Position numbers and translations under genes: made by a program
Notes under the pieces: model-generated
Told to the model about the DNA's origin: nothing
The model's database searches: none
The model's input: the letters and a program-made list of their open reading frames with translations, nothing else
NCBI GenBank assembly: GCA_905250075.1
Contig: CAJNOP010000117.1
Location: 62,001 to 126,000, forward strand
DNA length: 64,000 bases
Direction of reading: 5' to 3'
Source of the DNA: Rotaria sp. Silwood1
Taxonomy: Eukaryota; Rotifera; Eurotatoria; Philodinida; Philodinidae
Shown here: positions 37,404 to 49,500 of the stretch, piece by piece
Numbering within the stretch: position 1 is the stretch's first letter
How the letters are laid out: each line of letters starts with the position of its first letter

Positions 37404-37862
37404 GGGTGTGGATGTGGATGTGGTGATGGGTGCGGATGTAGCTGTGGGTGCGAATATGGATGTGGGTGTGTGGGGTGTGGGTGTGGTTGTAGGTTGTAGG
37501 TGATGAAAAGATAAACACCGACACCGACACCCACACCCCACCCCACACCCCGCACCCACACCCCACCCCAAACCCACACCCACACCCCGCACCCACACCC
37601 CACACCCACCCACAGCCACACCCCATCCACACCCACACCCTAACAAGTAACGTTCATCAGTTGGGGTGGGTGTGGGTGCTGTGAGTGTGGATGGGTGTGG
37701 GGTGTGGGTATGGGTGTGGGTGGTGTGGATGTGGGGTGTTGGTGGTGTGGGTGTGGGGTGTGGGTGTGGGTATAGGTGTGAGTGAGTGTGGTGTGTGGAT
37801 GTGGATGTGGATATGGATATGGCTGTGGGTGTTACAATCTTCTCTTAAGACACCCACACCCC
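37404..37862. repeat. Large interstitial telomere-like block with alternating strand orientation
   Basis: Four runs in order on the plus strand: G-rich about 37404-37499 (GTGTGGATGTGGATGTGG...), C-rich about 37513-37640 (ACACCCACACCCCACCCC...), G-rich about 37659-37832 (GGGTGTGGGGTGTGGGTATG...), and a short C-rich run about 37849-37862 (CACCCACACCCC). The unit is a degenerate hexamer centred on TGTGGG with GTGGAT and GTGGGG variants. The base composition differs sharply from the AT-rich surroundings. Open frames across it code only Gly/Val/Trp/Cys or Pro/His/Thr repeats and are not genes. Confidence 0.88.
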
Positions 37863-39281
37863 TAGGAGGATTTATAAATTCATCTCATCTGATATAGAAT
37901 TGAGCCGGAGAAACTTATATCAAATTTTGAATGTGTACATCCCTCGATCATTCTGGATTAGAGTTGACAGGAAATGGAGCTGGGAAGAGGATCTCATCTT
38001 CACGAAGTTTGCTTGAAGATGTGCTATTTCTAAGGAAAACACCACATCCTTTGTTGCATGCGAATATTGCTAGATAGTCATACTTTGAGAAAAAATAGAT
38101 AAAAGTTTTAATGTAAGCTACGAAAAATTCAAGCGAATGCACATGTATTAGATGCAGCTTCTCTAAGATAGATAATGAATCCTAAGTTCAATTATACACT
38201 GGTTTGAACTATCTTTCTTTAATTTCACCATCCTTAAGTCAGTTTCAGTGTTAATGTTTTCTCCTCTGCTCTATGCCCCATCTTCAAATCAAGCAATAGG
38301 ATTGGTCAAAGAACAATAACTTGTTCAAGTAGACATCCCTGTTACTGATGATTTTTTCGAATGCAACTTTTGTTTCTGCTTTCAGTTCCTATTCACATCT
38401 TTCTCTTTCATTTTCTTCTTTCTTTTATTGTGTTGAATTCATATTAAATATTGCTTTTCATTTACATATCGTCTGCAAATAAGAGACATGGTTTTGTGTC
38501 GATTATGTTTTATTCTTTTTAACAAAAAAAAAAAAGAAAGGAACAAATGTATTTCTTAATTAAATTATATAAGTCAAAGAAAAGAAAACCTATTTATGCG
38601 TAAATTTTCACATGTATGGTAAACACTATATTATTGCGCTTTATACAGAATTTCAGTTGGGAAATGTATAGAAGACAAAGATCAAAATGAATAAATACTA
38701 CCATTTTTCATGAAAGTTTAAAAAAAATAAATAGAGCAATAAATCTCTCTCTTTTATGAAACATAAATGTGCAATACACACATAAATGAATTTTAAATTT
38801 GATCTGTTATTCGATCTGTTACTAAAACAACAATTTCACGTAGCTATAATTAACTCATTAGGTAAAGTCTGCAGTTGGACAATGTCTTCTATGGAAAATA
38901 ATCAAAAAATAGATAATATAGTGAAATAACTACATATTTATACTTGATAAACACGCGTCGGTATTTACATCAATTAGACTCACATCTGCACCCTCATGCT
39001 AAAGTTATTTCAACTATCTTTTCATATCAAAAGTCACCAATGACACGAGTAGAAGAACAAAGTTTTCAGCCAGTTTTATTATTTACTCTCACATGTTGAA
39101 TAGCAATAAAAAAAAACATTTTTCATAGAATGACAACAATGTGACACTTTTTTTTTCAACGTTGTATGCTGCATTTTGTTTTCCGTTCTTTCTCCCACAT
39201 TGGGCTGGTAAGTGTGTTTGAATAGTTACATGACTGTTTTTATGTATCTTTTTTTACTTTTTACTTCACCATATTTTTACA
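37863..39281. other. Intergenic upstream of the PARP gene
   Basis: AT-rich with T-runs and A-runs. No gene recognised. It should contain the promoter of the PARP gene. Confidence 0.55.
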
Positions 39282-39282
39282 G
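39250..39282 (+). promoter_or_regulatory. Strong 3' splice acceptor just before the PARP start codon
   Basis: A long pyrimidine-rich stretch (TTTTTTTACTTTTTACTTCA) ends in TTTTTACAG, 14 bases before the ATG at 39297. It can be either the end of a 5' UTR intron or a spliced-leader trans-splice site. Bdelloid rotifers are known to trans-splice a leader onto many mRNAs. The sequence alone does not decide. Confidence 0.5.
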
Positions 39283-39296
39283 ATATTATTCCAATA

Positions 39297-42200
39297 ATGG
39301 CAGTTAATCATTTAAACGAAATTATTTCATTATTTCTTCAGTGGAATGTAAAAGAACTTAGTGATAATGATTTGAGTACTGGTATTAGTAATAATGGGAA
39401 AACTTGTTCAGCTGAAGAAGTACGTCACACTGCACGATTATTAGGTTCATCTCTTTTTCAGTTTCGATATAATGAAGACAACGTATTTCTTATTCGAATC
39501 GCACCCACAGTAAGCTCATTTTTCCTAATTTTATTATTGTTATGATTTATTATGTATCTTAGATAAATATATGTAAAGATTTTCTTGCTGGTAAATGTAC
39601 TTTTAAAGCAGAAGGATGCAATCAACTTCATTTATGTCGCCGTTTCGGTTCATGTAACACAAAAAATTGTCATTTTCCTCATGATTTTACACATGGAAAT
39701 AATCGACGCATTGTTGAACAATCAAATTGTCAAAATGTAAATCCAATACTACTTGTTCGTCTTATTCGACTTAATAAACAATTGTCTCGTCGTTTGTCTA
39801 ATGTAATATTTTCTATTGTATTCTTCCAAAGATAAACTTTTCTATGTAGACTTCGGTTATTCCTCGCGTTATTTCAAAAACACCGAATACGACATCATCG
39901 TCAGTAGAACCCAAACAAGTTCAACAAGTTTTTAAGAGAAACAAACATTTTCGTTCAAGACGAAAATCTCGAGGTGATAAGTCTAATACAGTTACTGATG
40001 GAGATAATACTACTGAGTCGACAGTCGTGTCGTCAGTATTAGACACAAATTGTCAAATAAATATCAGTTTTCCATCAAAATCGATTACTTCTCATATCAC
40101 AATTGACGAAATCGTAGACTTCTTAAGATTACAAGGTGTAGCTATCCAAAAAGTGTTTAATGCGAAAAAAAATGAACGTTTTCATCAATGTACACTTCAA
40201 TTTCAGGAGCAAAACGGTAAGTAATTGTTAATTCAATTTGTCTAACTCTTCGTTTTATAGTTGTAGATAATCTTCTGACACAATCGAGGATTCCATATGA
40301 AGATGTTGATTTAAAATTTAAAAGAACCAATCCATTAATCGATCAAAAACGTTTCATACTCAAATCGACAATCGATCCTAAACGAGGACCAATTAGCATG
40401 GAGAAATTTTCGCTTTATATTGATGTTTTAACTAATCATTGTTCGTTTAAATTAACCAATCTTTCATCATCAGTGGAACAGTTTCTGCTGGTTCAATGTG
40501 AAAATATCATTGGTAGGAATTCTCGCTAAGTGTTTTAGAGTTATATTTGTTTTCTAGACTTTGACCAACTTCGTCGTGTACAAAAGTCTAGACGACAATT
40601 ACAAGGAACGGATATCGTGTTGAAACAAATATATGAATTAGAAGCGGCTTTTATTGAGTCTAATAACAACCCATTATCGATTGAAATCATTGAAAATATG
40701 GTTGAGCCCGTTTTTGATAATGTCTTTATCTTTACTGTTGAGTCGAACAGGACAGGATTTGTCGAATTCATTGATGGTGATAGTCTAAAAAAGTGGCTAG
40801 CAGATAGTGACACAATACAACAAAAATTTGACGTTAATATCAAACTTGATGTTAGATGTATGAATGAAGATGAGGATATCGGCAGCAATAACGCTATGTC
40901 GCGTTCCTCAAATCGTAAACTATCGTCAAAAACAAAGGAAGACGGCATACTTCCACAAATGACAATATATCTTCGTTCACAATGGACTTTGGTTACTAAT
41001 CATCCGAAGTTCAGTATTGAGTACAAGAATTATATACGTAAGTCAATTCATAGACATCTTGATACTCAAGTGAATGCATACAGATCTCTTCTGACAAAAC
41101 CAGTGAAAGTCAATGAGATTTTACAATAGTATTCTGATTCGGAAAGTCTGCGAGTATGTCAGTGACTTTAGCTTAATTTTCTATCCTTTCGACTGAAAAG
41201 CGTTTATAAAACATCGAAAATCTCAAGAGATTTCGTCCTTGGTTATGCGACAAAACTGCCGTTTTCGGCCTGAAAACAGCAAGACATTGTAAGTGTGAAT
41301 ATGATGATTGTCTCCAGTCGCTCGTTTTCGCCACTTCATGTTCAATTTCTGTCGGAATCTGAAAAATTAGACTACTAGACTCGGACAATGGATTCGTCTT
41401 ATTTGTGGAGTTTTGTGACTGGAAGAAATAGAGCATCATTTACCTGTATTCTAACGTCCATCATTTTTCGGCGGTAAACAATAAAGTTGCTGCATTTCGA
41501 TACTATTGATAGATATCAGTTTAATGCGCAAACCGTGTCGACTACTAATTGAATTTGTGGTTTTGACGTAGAAGGTGAAAGGAAATTCACATATTTAATA
41601 GATACAGTAATTACTTGAATTTATTTTGAGGATGTCTGATTATGCAAACAATAACCAGCAATTTGAAACAATGACGGAGGAGGTGGGAATTAAGCCATCA
41701 AGTCCAACATCTTCGGTTTGCTACTAGTTTAAAGTCAAACTTGAATATAAATCACTGGAGGCATTATCAACGGTCGTCTGTATCTATAAATTATAATTTA
41801 CATATAGTTTTCATTCCAAATTTCTTTAAGATTAAAATAACGATGTAAGGCTTTGTACTATATATACCCTCCATAATGAATTTTTGTCTATATTTTTTTT
41901 TCTACAGTTCTACGTGGAAATCATTTTTCATTCCGAAACTAGTTTGGTTTCCCTCGTTTTATTTTTCAAATGTATCATAATGAAAATTTTCGTAGTAATC
42001 ACGACTGTCCCCCTAGATGAGATAAACGTAATTTTTCAGAATTCACTACTATCTCGCAGAACTCTTTTGCTATCTCATACGGGTCTATAATCAATTATAG
42101 GATCTGAGCTTGGTTTCGAGATTGAAATTCGTGGTAATCGAATTGAAATCCATCATAATTCCATAACCGCTATGTTGGCTAAACAAAATCCTTCTGAAAT

Positions 42201-45200
42201 TCTGGCCAATAGAACTCACAATTTTATGCGCACATTCGCTTTTCGTTCAATTATATTGCAACAATCCGTAGAACAACTTAAGATTTTTCATGAACATTCC
42301 AATACTGTTGCATTCTGTCATATTAAAGACAACAATTATAAGTTGGCTACTAAAAAATCAAATATAGAAAGTATTATGCAAAAGCTACTGCAAAAGAAAC
42401 TAAACGTTGAAAAAGTAGTAAAGAATCAATCTTCAGCAGCATCTACTGATGAGGAAAAGGTCAAAACTGTTAATGAAATGTAAGTTCTGCAGCAGTTATT
42501 TCCATTATTTACTTCTTTGTTTTCTTAGAGTATTACCAAAATTTGTCATTCCATCACCATTGCTCAACTCAGTAACTACTGATGACAGGTACATTTATTT
42601 ATTGTTCTATTCGAAGTCTATCTTTGTTTCCTATAGGCCTATTGTAAGTGATGACATTACTCACAAGATTGTGACATTAACATTCAATAATTCAGCACAA
42701 GTGGCTTTATTTACTGATAAGACATTTCAAAACTGTCTTCAAACCTATTTCAATAAAAACTATTGTGCTAAACTTGATATGGAGGATTCAGCTGATGTCA
42801 ATAGTCGATCTTTGGTGAAAATAATCGGACGACAGAGCTCTATCGACCCAACACTAAGCGAGTTGCTGACTTTATTTTCATTAGGTCGAACAAAAACATT
42901 CAATGAAACAATAGGTCAGACATTTTTCATTCTATTCTCTGAGATAACTTTATCATTTTAGATAATGGCTGGGTAAAGATTACCAATGCAGTTCATGTTA
43001 TTCAACATCATTTTAATGTCTTGAACATCAAATGTGTTTGTCAGCAACAGGTATCTCCACTCGCGATACTAGTGCACTATATCGACAAGGAACATATTGA
43101 GTTTGGTGTTGATGAGCAAATCATTGATGGATTATGTCGAAAAACATTGGTTCTAGCCAAATGTACATCAGCTACATTTGAAAAGGAATGGGAGTCACTT
43201 AAAATGAAAATATATATACGTGATGATTATGGAAAAGATATTTGCCTGTTTGATGAACAACAGACTATTACCCTATTCGGTTTACCTGAAGTAGTTAAAA
43301 ATGTTCAACAATTATTTGAAGATAAGAAACCAAAATATATTCCACCTATTGTCAAAAACGAGCTGAACAAACCAGAGACGTCAGTACAACCGAGTCAATC
43401 TACCATACATCAAGAAGATAAGCAAATAAAAAAACAAATAGTTCAAACATTCTCAATAGCATTCGATGTTGATGAACCTGGTTTTGAAATTCTTGTCAAT
43501 CGGGACTGCAATCAATTATTAAATATTGTTGGGTCGAAATGTCAGTTAGAGAAACAAATTATTTATCATAAAATTCAGATTCAAATACCCAAAGTAAGGG
43601 TTGATCATTTTAACCATAATACATTGCAAAGTCAATCGCAAGAAAATATTTCTGAATCAACGAATGATGTTAATAACCCTTCTGAGAACTCAAATCTAAA
43701 TTGGTTTCTAAAATTATTTCAACGTAGCACATCGAAGACACAATCTTCAACACCTGTAAAACAGCAAAATTCCACACCACAAGTACAAGCAACATCAAGT
43801 GCAACTAATATAACTAGTATTGCTATTGGCAATTCGAAGATTATTGTTTGTACAGGAGATTTAACAAAGCAAGCGGTCAGTTTAATTTTCTTCATTATCA
43901 GAAGCTTGTAAAGATTGATAATTTTCTTGTAGCATGAACCTAATTAACAGACTAAAGCGAGTTGTTGAGAATAACCATCTTTTTTTGTTCCACAACTACG
44001 TATTTTAAACACAACAGAATGATATATTTTTTCATTGATTTTTAATGAATGAGAGTCATAGATTCATTATGCTCCATATATAAGCTCACTTACATGTACA
44101 CAGGTATTAATTATATGTTAATTATTAAAAGAATTAACTAACGACAAAATAAAATACTTCATATCAGTGACTCATTTATAAAGCAAACAATATCTGTATT
44201 TGAATATTGCTTAGAATAATTAATATTCTTTATTTTTTCAATTTATTTCTTACAGGTCGATATAATCGTTGTTTGTTCAACATCAGGAATACTACGTGAT
44301 GCAATTATCTCTGCTGCTGGACAACAAGTAAAAACTGTCTACAATCAACAACCATCCAACAGTATATTGGGGTTTGAAACAACAGGTGGTAATTTACCTT
44401 GTAAAAAGATTGTGTTTCGACCATGGATGTGTAATAAAAATCAAACGCAAAACTTAAAACCATCCATTATTACATTTGTTCAATCAGTAATTTCATTTGC
44501 ACTTCATCATAAGTTAACAACAATTGGTTAGTCTATACTATGTTTGAAATAAAAATTTGAAAATCAATTTTTAGCTTTTCCAAGCATTGGCTGTGGACAA
44601 TTAGGTTTCGATCCGAAATTGATTGCTGAATATATGATTGGCGAGACCTATGAGCAATTCAAAAATACAGTTCATTCTACATTAATTGTTTCTTTTGTTT
44701 TACTACCTGGACAAAAAAATGTCTATGATGCATTTACTGATCGACTCAATAAGATACAAATGATTGATGATAAGCCAACTAGTATTTCTTTCGATAAACA
44801 AAGTATAAGAATAACACAAATTAATAAAAATGTATTTTCCTTCCATTCCATTTGTTTTTTTTTTCAGTAGTGAGAATTAAATTGACTGGTTCAAACAATA
44901 GTCAATTGATTGAATATCGAAATACAATAAAACAATTAGCTCAATCATGTTCCCTTAAACTTCATCTAACTGATAAAACTGATATGACTGATTGGTCGCA
45001 AGACACCATTCAAAGATATTATGATTATTGTTTACACAGACAAGTCATACCGAAACTCGATCTTCAAAATTCAACTTTGGATTTGATAGGTCCTAAAGAT
45101 GCGGTAAGCCATTCTGTAACATGAATACAACACTGCATTTCTTCAATGATTGCAGAGAAAATTTACTTTAGCTTTCAACGAAAAGTTAACTGTCTCAGAT

Positions 45201-46521
45201 TTCATCCAATGTGGTCAATGTGTTCGCTTGATTATCTTTATAGAAAAAAAAAGTAGACATAAAATAGGCGCAAAAAGTAAAATGTTTCAGAACTTCCAGT
45301 CAAAATTTGTCAATCATCTATATATTTTCCTTGTACTTAAAATCATTAATCTAAAAATTGATCGAGATAGATGTTTTGATCATTGTTTACACAACATTTA
45401 ATACCTAGTAATTATCTTGTACTAAATATTTTGTTTTTTGTTAATTTAGGTAACCGATGCTGAAAAGTATTTTTTTCAATTAACTGCTGAAATACTACGA
45501 AATGCGCGTATTCAAGTTTTAACACGTGGATGTATATGGTCAGTTGAAATATCATCTGGTCAATGGGAACAATATCCATTTAGAATCAATGAACTAATTG
45601 AAAATGCTCAATTGAAAAAACTTCCATATGTATGTGATTCTTTTGTTCTTATTTATTCGAATATATTTTTTTTATTCTTAAGATTGAATTTGAAAACGAA
45701 AAATCAGAAAAATGTCGAATAATTTTCTCATCCATGGAAGAAGAATGTCAAAAACGAAAACGAAAAGTCTGTCGTAAACGTATAGATTCAACATTACCTC
45801 AAGTCGGAAAATCTTGAACTTTAATATCTTATCAAATTTCATGAAAATATAATTATTTTTAGTATTGGGACTTATCCGGTGATTATTTTAAACGAGTAGT
45901 TCTTTTAGACTCTTCTAACGAGTACAAAGATGTTTTAAATCGATTTGATTCTACAATGAAAGGTAACTATTCGAAAATCATGAAAATTGAACGGATTCAA
46001 AATGAACGTTGGTACAAACAGGTATTTTTGAATTTATTATTTCAACTAAGATAAAAATTTGTTCATTTAATTAATATTTTAGTATGCTGCTCATCGTGAT
46101 GAGTTTACGCAACGCTATACACAACCTGATGAACGACTACTTTTTCATGGTTGCAGCAGTGAATCAGCTGATAAAATTGTACAAGAATGCTTTAATAGAG
46201 CATTTGCTGGTGCTAATGGTAAGATTAACATTGTTTTTGAATATTGAAACATCAATAAGAGTATTGTTTGTAGGAGTTATGTATGGTCAAGGAGTTTATT
46301 TTCATGAACATTCAAAATATAGTCATAGTTATGCTAAAGCAAGCACATCAAACGAACGAACTATGTTCTTAGCTCGTGTTTTGATTGGAAAAACATGTCT
46401 TGGCAATTCATCGATGAAAGTTCCACCTAAAAGTTTCGATACAACTACAGATGGTGGATACATTTTTGTGATTTATCATGATGCTGGAGCCTATGGTGAA
46501 TATCTTATAACGTACAGATGA
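39297..46521 (+). CDS. ZAP/PARP14-like mono-ADP-ribosyltransferase (CCCH + macro + WWE + ART)
   Basis: Seventeen exons close in frame to 1,586 residues: 39297-39509, 39563-39802, 39850-40216, 40261-40512, 40558-41037, 42101-42479, 42529-42588, 42637-42914, 42962-43875, 44256-44526, 44575-44802, 44868-45103, 45450-45629, 45683-45802, 45863-46021, 46083-46218, 46274-46521. Residues 1-71 look like the winged-helix start of ZAP/PARP12, followed by CCCH fingers (ICKDFLAGKC, CNQLHLCRRFGSC, NCHFPHDFTHG). A long middle region resembles PARP14's linked RRM/KH-like modules. A macro domain (about 1040-1215) has GDLT and PSIGCGQLGF but lacks the usual NAAN ADP-ribose loop. A WWE domain (CIWSVEISSGQWEQYPF) precedes the ART domain with LLFHGCSS, YGQGVYFHEHSKYS and AYGEYLITYR: His, Tyr, Leu rather than Glu, typical of mono-transferases. 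Intron 5 (1,063 bp), intron 9 (380 bp) and intron 12 (346 bp) are enlarged; the rest are 44-64 bp. Confidence 0.9.
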
Positions 46522-49500
46522 AAGCTGTTCAGTACAAATCACTAACGAAAGAGACTATAATCATTTAATTTGAGTCTTTAATTTTTATATATAGATTGAC
46601 TAAATTTGACTTGAGTCACAAAAATATATATTTTCTTTGTCACATTAAAAGATAAACATTGACAAAAAAATATTGCAATGCTTTTCTAGAACGTGTAGAT
46701 GGATGGGTCAGTGTGGCTGTGGGTATAGATGTACATCCTCTATTTACCCACACCCACACCTCTCTTGAAGAACAATATCTTTTCAGTCTTTGAGAAATAT
46801 AAATTAGATATAGACTGCAAAGCGCAACACCAACTAATACTAAAAGTTTTTCTCTATAGATTTACATTCGAATGAACATGATCGAATAAAAAAATAAGTA
46901 AAACGACCATTGAAAACTCATATTGGTATTTCTTATTCTTGTGATTTATCATACTAAATTGATACATTTTAAGTTATGAGTTCTATATCATTCTATTCAG
47001 ATGATCATATTTGCCTAATGTCCACTTTTGATTCTACTGATACATCAAAAACGACTTCATCTTGTCTTGTTGTTCATTTCACCTCAGCTTCTCCAAAGTT
47101 TTATATTTGTGAACAATTAAAACAATTGTTTTTAAAAATAGAGGAAAATGTTCGTCTTGAAAGTAACTCTTATTCTATTGATACAATCAGCTGAAAAACA
47201 TTTGTATAAAAAATAAATTATGTTGTTCTTGTCGTTTCTCTTTCTTGTTGGAGTCAATCTGAAATAATAATCAAGACGTTTCGTCAAAGCGGCAGAATAC
47301 CCTGTTCTAGTGGAAGAGCAGAACACAGGGTGCGTTTTTTTCTGATGCGGGTGTGGGTCAAAAGTTCCACAGCCATATCTTTTTTCAGGAAATAAAGTTG
47401 AAATCAGTGATTAGGCATAATCTCTTATTCGAAGCTGATAGAAATAAACTAATTCTAAGGCAGTCTACAAAACGACCTTATCTGTCCTCCTTCTTTGAAA
47501 GTTTCTCTAGAAAGAAGCAAAGTCATGTCTACAGATACTATGTTTTAGTCATTCGATGTATTTAGAGATTTTTTCAGGTAAAAAAAGTGATCGAGTCGAA
47601 ATAGAAAACATCTATTCGTAGTCAGCTTATGAAGCTCTATCAAATCACATATAATAGAACGAAAAATAAAGCTCACTCCAATTTTGCATTTTCGATACCT
47701 TAATCAAATTCAGATGGTCAATAAAACAATTCTGGATGATTTGCTTGTTTTCTTCGACGAAAAGATATGTAATTCGTCGTATGCAATTGAAATTATATAG
47801 ATAATGAACAATGTCAAATAAGTCTATTCAGATAATTGGCTAATTTATAACACGGTCACATCCACACCCTCAAATCAAAGATATGAAACTCTGAATATGC
47901 AAACAAACTAGAGTAATTATGAATTAATACAATCGTTTTTCTTCTCGACAATATTCATGCCGTGTTAAAAGTTATGGTCTGAGTCTTGTTAAGATATTGA
48001 TTATCAATTGTAACGATAACAACTAATTTTATGTTATTTATGGTTACGCTTTTGAATAATTTCAACTGTGTTTCGAAAGATTTTAATTGATAATGATGAT
48101 GATGATTTCGCTATTAATAAAACGACACAAAACAAGAATTATGTAAAATATGTCAAAGAAATTTCTCATATTTCTATGGCTTCGAATCAAGAGAAACAAT
48201 TTGAACGTCATCTTTGATGATGTCTTTGTTGCAAGTTGTTGATATAAGAAAAATCGATGATTATGACTGATGGAATTGTCGGCCTTTGATAGCTGACATT
48301 AGTAGATAATATGATCTGGGTATTTGTTTGAAAAAATGTTATGAACATAAACCTTTAATCGCATGACAGAAATTCGTTAACGAACTAATATTTCGCTTTG
48401 AGATATAATAGTATTCTTCAATACTCTAGTAATGATAATTATATAGTTGATGTTTCTCTCGACTGACTTGCATAATCATTTATTGTTTGTTCATCACACA
48501 GTATACATCAAATAAGCAATTATTTCATAATATTTGAATATGAAAGACTTTATAGTTAACGATATATATATAACACAACAAAAACGAAAATTCATTGTCG
48601 ACGAAATCTTTCTAACATCCATATATATACATATAAATATAGAAATTAGTCAATTTTAAACAATTTGTAAAAAATCGTTTTCTATCAATATTTGTATTTA
48701 ATTTTTGTCGAACTTATGAGACAAGTCAACAAGGCATTCATTTAATCTGGCTATGCGGTAGAAATCGAAATAAAACACGATCATACAAATAAATAAAAAT
48801 CTAATAAACTAATATGATTTAAAAATAAATATTTATTCTTTGATATATAGTTGATTTAATTACAATAATACAATAAATTTTGTTTTCATATAACATACAC
48901 GGACTTCATATTTATCCATGATTATCAATAAAAATAACTTCAAATAGTTACATATTAATCGAGTTTTGCTAAACATAGTAATTGAATGACATATTGAAGT
49001 GGATATAATCAAAATTTCCAAAATAGAAAAACAAGGAATATACTTGTCCAATCAATATGCAATCGACGAATCGTATAGGGAGTTAATCTATCAATTATTA
49101 AAGTGCTAATATTCATAAATGATAATAAAATACACAGAAATTTTGTTCAATTTTACTTAACCTAAGAACATTGATAACATATAATAATATTTCAATTATA
49201 CGATATATGATCATAAATATAATTCGAGATACTACACTAATCTTAAATTACATAATATCTCTGAATATGTAAGCTATCGCGTAAGTCTATAGTCTGGACG
49301 ATGATAATTATTGCCATTTTATGATTACGAAACATATTGTTAAAATTGAAGTTTCTTCTCAATGTATAATGATCATTATGCCTCGTGTACAATTCTCAAC
49401 AAAATTGCATTATAGATTGATCATTCTTGTTTTGTTCAATGAATTTTTGTTCAGGATTTGAAAAATCTTAAATGAGACTCAAGAGAGAATCTCTTCAGAT

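Noticed and set aside
37293-37897. Several long open frames on both strands with Gly/Val/Cys/Trp or Pro/His/Thr composition
   Set aside because: They are translations of telomere-like hexamer repeats in every frame, with no other sequence content.
41173-41439. Minus-strand frame of 88 codons in the large PARP intron
   Set aside because: No motif and no splice partner; probably inserted non-coding DNA.
45150-45401. Plus-strand frame of 83 codons between PARP exons
   Set aside because: Lies in the intron 45104-45449; exons on either side join in phase without it.
46976-47194. Plus-strand 72-codon frame after the PARP gene
   Set aside because: Ser/Thr-rich without family features or splice partners; could be 3' UTR.
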